64,000 nt of DNA, taken from NCBI RefSeq assembly GCF_965219595.1, contig NZ_OZ244781.1:3224001-3288000 (forward strand). Direction: 5' to 3'. The stretch's first letter is position 1. Every line of letters begins with the position of its first letter. The position numbers and the translations under genes were made by a program. The notes beneath the pieces are model-generated. The model was not told the origin of the DNA, did no database searches, and saw only the letters and a program-made list of their open reading frames with translations. Shown here one piece after another: positions 13,656 through 21,610 of this stretch. The stretch comes from Poriferisodalis sp022821985 (GTDB lineage: Bacteria > Actinomycetota > Acidimicrobiia > Acidimicrobiales > Poriferisodalaceae).

Positions 13656-14820
13656 CGGCGCTTGGCTCCCGGCGAAGGAGGCGCTTGAGGCCGTTGACGG
13701 CTGGCGTCCAGAACCACTCGGGTTCGGTGAAGCGGCGATGGTTCTCGCCCGGCAGCTCCATCGGGTCGTAGTAGTTCTTGTCGGTGTTCTTACGCAGGTA
13801 CGCCGATTTCTTCAGTACCTGCAGGGCGGCGTACACGGTTCCCTTGTGGGTCCAGCCTTGGCGGTGGTAGTTCCAGTTGTCCGGCGCGAGGTGCTGGGCT
13901 GCGTCGAAGTGCCGGAGCGCACGCTCGCTGTCACCCGCCGATTCGAAGTGCAGCGCCAGCTTGAATGTGGGTTCGGCCAGCAGAGTGTCGTCGTCGACGG
14001 GCTTGAGATGCGCTGCCAGCTCCTCAGCCGACCAGACGAACTCACTCTCCGGTCCTCTCTCGATCCAGTCCCGAGTCGCATGGGCGAATGCGTCGTTGCC
14101 GAGGCGGACCTTGCCAAGCCCGAACTTGATCGTTGTCTCGTCGGGGAACACGCCCTCGTTGCTGCGGACGATGCGCCCTTCCTCGTCGATCCACGCGCCC
14201 GACGGCACGTTGACCCAGCCGAACAACGAGCTGATCCTGTGCGTCGGGTCGACAATGCACCGGAACGTCGGCTTGGCCTTGTCAAACCACTTGCCCGCCG
14301 CAGCCTCGCCTTGGGAGTCCTCTGCCACGCTGATCAGCTCGAAGCGATCCGGTCCGATCGATTCGTACAGTTCCTGCCACACGGGCAGGTTCACCCGGCA
14401 GCCTCACCACGAGGCCCAAGTGAACAACACCACCTTGCGGCCCCGCAGGTCGGACAGTCGCACCGTGTCGCCGTTGCGGTCGGTCATCTCGAAGTCGGGA
14501 GCCAGGCCCGATTCCAGCCCCATGCGGCGGACCTCGGGCACTGATCCGAGGCTCCACACATCTCCATCGCGCACATGCTGCTGGCCGATCTTGTCGGCAA
14601 AGGCCGAGTAGCAGAACCACACCCAGTCGTCGGCATCAGCGATCCACGCTTCTCGCTCAGGCTCGAACAGCGGCACGCAGATCTCGCCGAGGCACACACC
14701 CTCAGGCTTCAGCTGCCAGCCGGTGGCTTGCTTGAGCTGATCGACCCGCACCCACAAGCTGTCGGTGTCATCGCTTCGCTGAGCGATGTCGCTGGTGCTC
14801 TCACTCGTCAGGACGATCAC
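13651..14820 (-). CDS. thioredoxin-fold (ResA-like) protein with an in-frame TGA at the active site; candidate selenoprotein
   Basis: The frame of 389 residues is broken only by TGA at 14404-14406, which would be residue 139. Around it the sequence reads VVLFTWASW-TGA-GCRVNLPVWQELYE, matching the thioredoxin WCxxC region with TGA where the first cysteine belongs. Downstream the fold continues without interruption (FELISVAEDSQGEA, PTFRCIVDPTHRISSLFGWVNVPSGAWIDEEGRIV), followed by a helical TPR-like tail. Upstream is a domain with GWQLKPEGVCLGEICVPLF and the start of a redoxin. A ResA-like selenoprotein group with WAxxUG is known to me from memory, unverified. A GTG start with AAGGG begins it. 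It is the last gene of the 24.8-13.65 kb run. A real nonsense mutation is the alternative. Confidence 0.75.
14374..14401 (-). promoter_or_regulatory. possible SECIS-like hairpin after the TGA codon
   Basis: Beginning 3 bases after the TGA, CTGC can pair with GCAG and CGGGT with GCCCG, around a 6-base GAACCT loop, with a TGTG bulge. The loop begins about 12 bases after TGA, closer than in E. coli fdhF, and lacks GGU. It is a weak candidate on its own. Confidence 0.3.
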
Positions 14821-14865
14821 GGCTGGCCCTTGTTCTCATGCGCCAAGTTCAACCGACGGAACCCC

Positions 14866-16032
14866 CTAGGGGAGCTTGCCGCCCTCAGTCGTACCGAGCA
14901 CTATCTGACCGTACTGCTCGTACGTGACAGCCGACACCATCAGGTGCGATTGCACGGTGTAAATGTCGCGCAGGATGCGCTGCATCTCGTTGCCGTCCAT
15001 CACCGCGCTGCCGCCGGTGAAGCGGAACAGCTCGCTCACCAGATCGACGGCTTCGTCAGTGCACCACACGGCCGCTGCCTGCGCCTCCGTGACCAGCGCT
15101 GGATCGGGTGGGCCCGCAGCTGCCGAGTCGAACATGCGCTCGAGCGATTCAGCCATCGCCAGCGCGCACGCGTTCATGCGGATGGTGCCCTGTCCGATAG
15201 CTCGCTGGAAAACCTGCCTGTCGGCGAGGCTGACACCGCCGAGGTAGCCCCGCTTCTTCTCGATGGCCGTCTCGGTCATCGTCTGCAACGCCGAGCGTCC
15301 GAGTGCGTACGCGAAACTGCCGTGCTCGTTCACGACGTAGGCGGGCAGCCCGAGCCGCATGAGCGCGCCACCCCGTGGCGGCCCACCGCCGAGTGCATCG
15401 ATGGCAAATCGATCGGGCACGAAGACATCGTCGAGCTCGCAGTCGCAGCTGCCGGTGCCTCGCATGCCGAGCGTGTGCCAGTTGTCGTGCAGGATGACTT
15501 CATTGGTGGGCACAAGCGCCCTGATCACTGGCGGTCCATCCGAAAAGACCGGCACCGCCACCCAGTCGGAGTGCTCGACGCCGCTGCCCCAAGCCCAACG
15601 GCCCGACACCCGGTAGCCGCCGTCGACGCGCCGTGCTTGGCCGCCGGCTCGCAGCGAGCCGGCCATGAACGGGAAGCCGTCCGCGAGCACTTCGTCAACT
15701 GAGTCGTCGGAGAGGCTTGCGAACACGCCGCCGGTCACGGCTGAGGTGATGAACATGCACCACGCGGCCGCTGGGTCGATCATCGTCACGGCCTCGATCA
15801 CGTCCATCTGGGTGACCGGATGCGCTTCGGCACCGCCCACCTCGTGCGGCGACTTCATCTTGAACAGTCCCGAAGATCGCAGCGCCTCCACCGAGGTCGG
15901 CGACAGTCGTCGCAACTTCTCGGACTCGTCCCGACCGGCCGTCAGCGCATCGGCGGCCGAATCGACCGCCGCCAGCAAGTGGGCCCGGTTGGCTTCCCGG
16001 TCCCTCGGAAACTCGTTCTCGTGGGCGCTCAC
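14866..16032 (-). CDS. acyl-CoA-dehydrogenase-fold flavin monooxygenase (HsaA/HpaB-like)
   Basis: The 388-residue protein has the acyl-CoA dehydrogenase/group D flavin monooxygenase fold. The N-terminal helices contain LRRLSPTSVEALRSSGLFKMKSP, followed by VTMIDPAAAWCMFITSAVTGG, the mid-domain GGYRVSGRWAWGSGVEHSDWV and LGMRGTGSCDCELDDVFVPD. The C-terminal bundle has LFRFTGGSAVMDGNEMQRILRDI. The pattern is closest to HsaA-type oxygenases, which hydroxylate phenols using reduced flavin from a separate reductase. No reductase gene is nearby. GTG 16032 lies seven bases after the VOC dioxygenase stop. Pairing with an extradiol-type dioxygenase supports aromatic-ring hydroxylation followed by cleavage. 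Confidence 0.8.
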   Translation of the reverse strand: MSAHENEFPRDREANRAHLLAAVDSAADALTAGRDESEKLRRLSPTSVEALRSSGLFKMKSPHEVGGAEAHPVTQMDVIEAVTMIDPAAAWCMFITSAVTGGVFASLSDDSVDEVLADGFPFMAGSLRAGGQARRVDGGYRVSGRWAWGSGVEHSDWVAVPVFSDGPPVIRALVPTNEVILHDNWHTLGMRGTGSCDCELDDVFVPDRFAIDALGGGPPRGGALMRLGLPAYVVNEHGSFAYALGRSALQTMTETAIEKKRGYLGGVSLADRQVFQRAIGQGTIRMNACALAMAESLERMFDSAAAGPPDPALVTEAQAAAVWCTDEAVDLVSELFRFTGGSAVMDGNEMQRILRDIYTVQSHLMVSAVTYEQYGQIVLGTTEGGKLP

Positions 16033-16039
16033 TGCCTGC

Positions 16040-17269
16040 TCAGATCGCGTCCACGACGTGCTGGAGCTCGCTGAGGTCCCGCGACAGCAATGACGCTCGG
16101 ATCTCGTCAGGCCGGTCCGCGAACCTCGGGTCGCACTGTGGGCCATTGAGATTGTGAACCCCGGATTCCTCCACGGTCGGGCCCCATTGGTTTCCGCCAT
16201 TGTCGCCGAGCTGCCCCGGATCGGTCATGTCGATCGTGTTCGGCCCATAGCTGGCATCCACCCGGTCGCCGTCGCACATGTGCTCGTGAACGTGGCCGTA
16301 GGGATCATGCCAGTAGTCGTAGATCTGCGAGCCGTAGACGTGACGTCCGACGCCCCACGCCAGTGCGTACGGCGCGCCCTCCGCCGCCCGCTCCCGGAAG
16401 TGCATGTGACCCCGGAAGACGTCGTCCATGCTGAACACCTCGAACGCTGCATGGCTGAACTGCGCCTCGGCGGTTCCGTCCATGAGCGGCAGCACCAGCA
16501 TGCTGTGGTGGTCGGTTTCAGCCGCGCCCCGGTCCATCCGCATGAACTGGAACATCACATCGGAGCCCGTCGACTTGATGAGCTCCACGAGCGGCGGCGG
16601 GAAGTGCTCTTCGGCCCCCGGCGGGATGATCATCCGGGCTGCGTCGCTGACGAGCATGCCGAAGGTGTTTTCGAGGAGCCGCATGAAGGCCTGGTGCGCT
16701 CCTGGCGGCACGGCCGCCACCACGTGACCGAGCCGGTACACCTCCGGCGGACCGGGGTCCTTCTTGATCGGGTAGCGATTGCCGCTGACGTCCTGCTCGA
16801 CGCCTACTCGGTCGTCGACGCCGGCGTGGTTGTAGGTGATGCGATCGCGGCGGGGTGCAAGCGGCTCGGCTTGCTGGCCGTGCACGGCTTCGAGCACGAA
16901 TCCGGTGATCGGCTCGACGAAGTGCACGCGCTTGCCGCCGCCGAGCTCGCCTTCGACGCCGCCGATGTCGTGCACCGGCGAGCAGCCGGGAACAGCGTCG
17001 GCCAGTGCATCCAAGTCGCCTTCAGATTCCACTTCGAACGCCCAGCCCATGAACTTCGCTGGACCCCGGTGCACCACGTGGAGAAACGGCATCGGCTCGA
17101 GGCCCCGGGAGATCAGCACCTCGTCGTCTCGGTGCACGACAACGAGACCGAAGTCGTTCACGAACGCCTCCATGGCGTCGAGATCGGGCGCCGAAAACCG
17201 GATGTAGGCGATGTCGACGGCTTTCACGATCGGCGTCGCAGTCTCAGGCATGATCGCTGTATCGGTCAT
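16040..17269 (-). CDS. VOC-superfamily ring-cleavage-type dioxygenase (glyoxalase/extradiol fold)
   Basis: The 409-residue protein contains two vicinal-oxygen-chelate modules. The first, at about 18-140, has AVDIAYIRFSAPDLDAMEAFV and FVEPITGFVLEAVHG. The second, at about 180-335, has RLGHVVAAVPPGAHQAFMRLL and ends with HEHMCDGDRV. HVV, HAAFEV and the DPYGHVHEHMCDG stretch could supply the His-His-Glu metal site. It is longer than HsaC or BphC (about 290-300). It overlaps the carotenoid oxygenase gene by ATGA and precedes the HsaA-like monooxygenase by 7 bases. A catechol-type substrate is inferred from context. Confidence 0.75.
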   Translation of the reverse strand: MTDTAIMPETATPIVKAVDIAYIRFSAPDLDAMEAFVNDFGLVVVHRDDEVLISRGLEPMPFLHVVHRGPAKFMGWAFEVESEGDLDALADAVPGCSPVHDIGGVEGELGGGKRVHFVEPITGFVLEAVHGQQAEPLAPRRDRITYNHAGVDDRVGVEQDVSGNRYPIKKDPGPPEVYRLGHVVAAVPPGAHQAFMRLLENTFGMLVSDAARMIIPPGAEEHFPPPLVELIKSTGSDVMFQFMRMDRGAAETDHHSMLVLPLMDGTAEAQFSHAAFEVFSMDDVFRGHMHFRERAAEGAPYALAWGVGRHVYGSQIYDYWHDPYGHVHEHMCDGDRVDASYGPNTIDMTDPGQLGDNGGNQWGPTVEESGVHNLNGPQCDPRFADRPDEIRASLLSRDLSELQHVVDAI

Positions 17270-18639
17270 GTCGCCTCCGCACCCGGCAACCAGTTGCCGT
17301 GGAATCCGTACGGCACGCGTTGCGGCAGCGGCACCCGGGCCACTGGAGGGCGGCCGATGTCGCGGGCGTCGAGAATGACCAGCTCGCTGGCGTCGGTCGT
17401 CTCGTCGTAGACGTAGGACATCAGCCAGCCGTCGTCCTCGGCGCTGCCCTCGGGATCAGGGACGAACACAGCCTCGGCGCTGCCCCGGCCGGGGCCGTGG
17501 TCGTGGTACTCGGCCGTGCCGCTGTCGTAGTCGAACTTGAAGTTGGCCCCCGGGATGAGGCCGTCGCCGACGCCAACGGTGTACCCGAACCGGTGCTTGC
17601 GTGCGGTCCGTTCGGCGCGGACTTGGGGAAACTCGTGGAACCGGTCGTCGACGCGTTCCTCGCTGACCCTGCGACTCACCGGGTCGACGGTCCAGCGATC
17701 GAGCGTGGGCCGGGAATCTCCGGCCGGGCCCAGCTTGTCGCGGTCGAACATCTTGTCGTAGCGGCACAGGTCGATCACCACCCGGCCGTCGCTGTCCTCG
17801 TAGGCATTCAGCGGGTGGAAGACGTAGCAGAGCCCGACGTCGCACCAGATGATCTCCTCGGCTGTGCCATCGCGGGGCAGCAGGCCGACCCGGGCGCCGT
17901 AGCCGGGGTCCCACCGGAACGGGAACGACGCTTTGCCGCTGAGCGCGAGATCCAGGTCGAGCGTGACGGGCAGGTCGTAGATGACGGCGTAGTTCTCGGT
18001 GAGCGACATGTCGTGGATCATCGGCATGCCCGGCAGCGGCACATCGACCGTCTTGCGCACCCGGCCGTCGGCGCCCACCACGACGTACTCGACGTGATCG
18101 AACAGGTCCTGCCACGCATAGCAGACGGCGTGCAGCTCGCCGCTGCGGGGATCCAGCTTCGGATGCGCCGTGAATCCGGTTTTCAGCGTCCCGGAGAAGT
18201 CGTTGCGGCACACCGTCTCGAGCTCGTATCCCATCTCCACCGGCACCACGCCCGCTTCGACCAGCGCCCACGTCGTGCCGGCGAAGCCCCAGACACTCGT
18301 ATTCGCAGAGAAATCGAGCGTGCCGACAGGCCCCGGCACGGCAGGTTCGCCCAACGCCTCCACCACGTCCTGGCCGCGCACCCAACGGTTGCGGTACCAC
18401 TCGGCGCGGCCGTCGCGCAGCCGCACACCGTGCACCATGCCGGTGCCGACGAACCAGTGGCTCGTGGCCGGATCGGTGGGCGCGATCGGGTTCGGCCCGT
18501 TGCGCAGGTAGCGGCCTTCCAGCGCTGCGGGTATCTCGCCGATCACGTCGAGATCGAACGCCGTGACCTCTTCGGACACTGGAGCGAAGTTGCCCTCGCT
18601 GTAGGTGTTCTGAGGCCGGGCTTCGGTGGTTTCGCTCAT
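17266..18639 (-). CDS. carotenoid cleavage oxygenase family (lignostilbene/apocarotenoid dioxygenase)
   Basis: The 457-residue seven-bladed propeller enzyme has its four iron-binding histidines in the family patterns FTAHPKLDP, MIHDMSLTENY, YVFHPLNAYE and, at the C-terminus, PYGFHGNW. The N-terminal GRYLRNGPNPIAP and WFVGTGMVHGVRLRDGRAEWYRNRWV are also diagnostic. These non-heme iron enzymes cleave a C=C bond of carotenoids, apocarotenoids or stilbenes. It overlaps both neighbours by 4 bases within a catabolic operon rich in aromatic-type oxygenases, so a lignostilbene-like substrate is as plausible as a carotenoid one. Confidence 0.92.
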   Translation of the reverse strand: MSETTEARPQNTYSEGNFAPVSEEVTAFDLDVIGEIPAALEGRYLRNGPNPIAPTDPATSHWFVGTGMVHGVRLRDGRAEWYRNRWVRGQDVVEALGEPAVPGPVGTLDFSANTSVWGFAGTTWALVEAGVVPVEMGYELETVCRNDFSGTLKTGFTAHPKLDPRSGELHAVCYAWQDLFDHVEYVVVGADGRVRKTVDVPLPGMPMIHDMSLTENYAVIYDLPVTLDLDLALSGKASFPFRWDPGYGARVGLLPRDGTAEEIIWCDVGLCYVFHPLNAYEDSDGRVVIDLCRYDKMFDRDKLGPAGDSRPTLDRWTVDPVSRRVSEERVDDRFHEFPQVRAERTARKHRFGYTVGVGDGLIPGANFKFDYDSGTAEYHDHGPGRGSAEAVFVPDPEGSAEDDGWLMSYVYDETTDASELVILDARDIGRPPVARVPLPQRVPYGFHGNWLPGAEAT

Positions 18640-20105
18640 TGCAAGCTCCCAGGTCGGTCGGCGGCGAGGTCGATGTAGCGACCGATCACGTTGCGCGTCA
18701 CCGTCGCCACATCGTCATGCTCAAGGCCGTAGGCCCAATCGGTGCAACCTGTAGTGAACACCTCGCCGAGACCCCGCTTGAACCAACCCATCACCGCGGC
18801 ACCATGTGCGAAGCGTTCCCGGTTCTCGGGCGTGTCACCGCCGCCGAGCCGCTCGGTCACCCAGTTGAGCTCACCGATGTAGCTGTCGGGCATGCCGGGC
18901 GGCGCTTCCGCGGTCTCCCACAGGTGGGCAGGCGCCGTGCCGAGCACCTCGAAGTTGGCCGGCGTGCCGCCGGTGGGCTTGGCGACCGGCAGCCCGTCCA
19001 CCAGCACGAGCTCACAGCCGTCGCACTCGTAGCCCACCACCACTGGCTCACCGCCCAGCACGTCGCCGGCGATCAGCCGCAGGCCGTCGAATGCCCAGTG
19101 GTCCGGCCGCCAGATCGTGTACCCGCCCGAGCCCTTCGGGGCCCGCCGGCAGTGGGCATAGCCGCCTCTGGTGAACGAGACACCGGTCATCTCGTTCTCC
19201 GGTCGTCCCGTGAGCGGGTCGCTCCACATGGTGGACACGGTGTGCTGCTCATCGGTGCCCATCACCGGGTCGAGGTCGAAGTCGAGCTTGTAGCCAATCA
19301 CCCGGTCGTCGCCGCCGAATCGCACCTGCCAGAACGACGTGTTGCCCGAGAAGAACGCAGCCGCGCCGCCGCGGTCCACCCAACCCTCGACGTGATCGCG
19401 CATGGCCTCGGTCCAGTACTCGTCGTGGCCGACGCTGATGTACAGCCGCCGCCCGTCGAGCAGATCGGGCCGGGAGTGCAGGTCCAAGCTGGTCGCGTAG
19501 TCGAGCGTCACGCCGTTGCGCTCGGCCCAGCTCACGAAGAGCCGTTCCCAATTCGCCCATCCCGCCGCAGCCGACCAGTAGGAGTAGTTGTCGAAGTACT
19601 CGTCGACCTCGGGGCGCGGCAGCTGGCCGAAGCGGGCGACCCGGTAGCGGTGGGGGTCGGGCTTGTCCAGAAATCCCCGTGGCAGCGGCCGGTGCTGCGA
19701 CGACTCGTGCCCGCCGGTGTAGAAGCTGGGCCCGCCCCAGTCGTTGTAGGCAGCCCATGTCGAGGTGGACAGCACCAGCAGCGTCTCGGCGGGCTCGGAG
19801 GCTCGCACCACGAAGAACGCCTCGGCCACCTCGCCGTCGGTGCCGTGCAGGCGCACGAGATAGAAGCCGGGCAGCCACGCCGGGTCGATGCCGAGCGAGA
19901 GCGAGGGAGTCCAGCCGCAGCCCTCGGCGGCGCAGCCGTCGGGCACCGACTGCTCGCTGACCGCCAGGTCCCGGGTCTCGACAAGCTGTTCGGCGGCGCC
20001 TATCCGCAGCACCTCGACGCGGCAGGATCCACCATCGCCGCTGATCATCAGGTCGATGGTGTCCCCCGCCACGCCGCTGTGCGGCCAGCAGTAACCCGCG
20101 ATCAT
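18636..20105 (-). CDS. N,N-dimethylformamidase beta-subunit-like protein
   Basis: The 489-residue protein matches the large-subunit C-terminal domain of N,N-dimethylformamidase. Key segments are LLVLSTSTWAAYNDWGGPSF, DYATSLDLHSRPDLLDGRRL, the strongly conserved ISVGHDEYWTEAMRD, and FFSGNTSFWQVRF. The characterised enzyme is a mononuclear iron amidohydrolase with a separate small subunit and a longer large subunit. Here the N-terminal part is only a short beta-domain, and no small-subunit gene is seen. The natural substrate may be another amide. It is coupled by ATGA to the downstream carotenoid oxygenase gene and follows the dehalogenase by 50 bases. Confidence 0.8.
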   Translation of the reverse strand: MIAGYCWPHSGVAGDTIDLMISGDGGSCRVEVLRIGAAEQLVETRDLAVSEQSVPDGCAAEGCGWTPSLSLGIDPAWLPGFYLVRLHGTDGEVAEAFFVVRASEPAETLLVLSTSTWAAYNDWGGPSFYTGGHESSQHRPLPRGFLDKPDPHRYRVARFGQLPRPEVDEYFDNYSYWSAAAGWANWERLFVSWAERNGVTLDYATSLDLHSRPDLLDGRRLYISVGHDEYWTEAMRDHVEGWVDRGGAAAFFSGNTSFWQVRFGGDDRVIGYKLDFDLDPVMGTDEQHTVSTMWSDPLTGRPENEMTGVSFTRGGYAHCRRAPKGSGGYTIWRPDHWAFDGLRLIAGDVLGGEPVVVGYECDGCELVLVDGLPVAKPTGGTPANFEVLGTAPAHLWETAEAPPGMPDSYIGELNWVTERLGGGDTPENRERFAHGAAVMGWFKRGLGEVFTTGCTDWAYGLEHDDVATVTRNVIGRYIDLAADRPGSLQ

Positions 20106-20155
20106 GCGGCGACCGTAGTTGGCCCGTGGTAGCGGCGGCGCAGGTGGAGGTGCGC

Positions 20156-21064
20156 TCAGTTGGCGTCGATGAAGTCGATCAACACCTGGGCCAGCTCGGG
20201 CCCTTTGTCTTCCTGCAGGAAGTGCGCAGCGCCCTCAATCGTGACGTGCGCTTGGCCTTGCGCACCGGGCACGAGCTTGCGGAATGGCTTGTCTGCCCCG
20301 GCAGTCACCGGGTCCTGGTCGCTGAAGCAACACAGGAACGGCTTGTCGAACTGCTGCAGCACCCCCCAGGCCTCGCGGTTCGGCTGCGCCTCAGGATCGT
20401 CGGGCGAAGTGCAGACGTGTGATGGCCATGCGCGTGCCCCTGCCTTGTAGGAATCGTCGGGATAGGGCGCGTCGTACGCGGCGATGACCTCGGGAGCGAA
20501 TTCGGTGAGGCAGCCGCCGTTCACGATGTCGCCGATCGGGAAGACGGGCGACTCCCGGGCGAACGTCTGCCAGTTCATGAAGGCATCGCTGGGCGAACGG
20601 TCTCCGGTGGGCAGACCGGTGTTGGCGACAGCCACCCGGGCGAACCGGTCGGGCTGCGCGGTCACGAGCCGCAGGCCGATCAGGCCGCCCCAGTCCTGGC
20701 CGAAGAAAGTGATGCTGCTCAGATCGAGCACGTCGAACACGAGGCTCGACATCCACGCAACGTGGCGGGCGTAGGTGTAGTCGGACTGCTCTGTGGGCTT
20801 GTCGCTGCGCCCGAAGCCGACCTGGTCGGGCACGATCACGCGGTGCCCGGCATCGGCGATGGGCCGGATCATGTGGCGGTACAGGTACGCCCACGACGGC
20901 TCGCCGTGCAGCAGCAGCACCGGGTCGGCGTCGGGCGGTCCCTCGTCGAGGTAGTGGACTCGCAGCGAGCCGCCCTCGCCGTCGGGAATCTCGACGTAGT
21001 GCGGCTCGAAGTCGTACCCGTCCAGATCGGCGAAGCGCTCGTCGGGCGTGCGAAGGGTCTTCAT
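20156..21064 (-). CDS. haloalkane dehalogenase
   Basis: The 302-residue alpha/beta-hydrolase is of the DhlA/DhmA type. HGEPSWAYLYR is at residues 53-63. The nucleophile is Asp124 in FFGQDWGG, with the halide-binding Trp125 next to it, and the catalytic His is in GAAHFLQED near 283. The family hydrolyses carbon-halogen bonds of alkyl halides to alcohols. ATG 21064 overlaps the previous gene's stop (ATGA); a 34-codon upstream extension is rejected. It sits in the oxygenase/sulfatase operon, suggesting a halogenated natural product or pollutant. Related epoxide hydrolases have different residues beside the nucleophile. Confidence 0.88.
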   Translation of the reverse strand: MKTLRTPDERFADLDGYDFEPHYVEIPDGEGGSLRVHYLDEGPPDADPVLLLHGEPSWAYLYRHMIRPIADAGHRVIVPDQVGFGRSDKPTEQSDYTYARHVAWMSSLVFDVLDLSSITFFGQDWGGLIGLRLVTAQPDRFARVAVANTGLPTGDRSPSDAFMNWQTFARESPVFPIGDIVNGGCLTEFAPEVIAAYDAPYPDDSYKAGARAWPSHVCTSPDDPEAQPNREAWGVLQQFDKPFLCCFSDQDPVTAGADKPFRKLVPGAQGQAHVTIEGAAHFLQEDKGPELAQVLIDFIDAN

Positions 21065-21600
21065 GGTGTTTGCTCCTGTGTTTCGATTTGGGCCAAGACG
21101 AGTTCTGGGTCGGCGTCGGGCGAAGCGAGCTGGCGCAGGCGGGCCGTGAAACCGATGTAGTCCCACATCAGGTGCTCGCCGTCGCGCCAGCGGCGAACCT
21201 CGATCAGGCCGGTGCCCACATTGAGACCGTGCGGCCGCAGCACGTGCACGCCGTCCTCGAAGCTGGCGACGACGTGGATCTCGGTCGACTTGTCGAATTC
21301 GGCGACGTCATGCACGCCGTTCTCCAGCGTCCCGTCGCAGCGCATGTCATGGACGATGCCCGCACCGGTCACCACCACCCGGTCGTCGGCCTGCTCGATG
21401 CGCTGCACATGCCCGATGGCAGGATGGCCAGGCTGCGTAGTGCCGTCCACGTACACCTCCACCGTCTGCCAGAAGCCGCGCATGTCCGGCGCGCCGTCGC
21501 ACAGCGGCTGGGTGCAGCCCGCCAGGATCGGCGGCGGCCACTGCGTCCAGCCTCCCGCCGGGGTGTACGCGACAGGAATCGAATCGGCGGTGAGGGTCAT
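21061..21600 (-). CDS. conserved-looking protein of unknown function, probable beta-barrel
   Basis: The 179-residue protein does not match a family I can name. It begins with a Trp/Pro/Cys-rich stretch (GGWTQWPPPILAGCTQPLCDG), then alternates strands (GFWQTVEVYVDG, DRVVVTGAGIVHDM, TEIHVVASFEDGVHVL, HLMWDYIGFTARL). This suggests a lipocalin- or nitrobindin-like small barrel binding a ligand. No signal peptide or membrane helix is seen. The start at ATG 21600 lies ten bases after the sulfatase stop, and the stop overlaps the dehalogenase start. It is embedded in the operon and probably works with its enzymes. Confidence 0.6.
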   Translation of the reverse strand: MTLTADSIPVAYTPAGGWTQWPPPILAGCTQPLCDGAPDMRGFWQTVEVYVDGTTQPGHPAIGHVQRIEQADDRVVVTGAGIVHDMRCDGTLENGVHDVAEFDKSTEIHVVASFEDGVHVLRPHGLNVGTGLIEVRRWRDGEHLMWDYIGFTARLRQLASPDADPELVLAQIETQEQTP

Positions 21601-21610
21601 CGGTGCTCCC

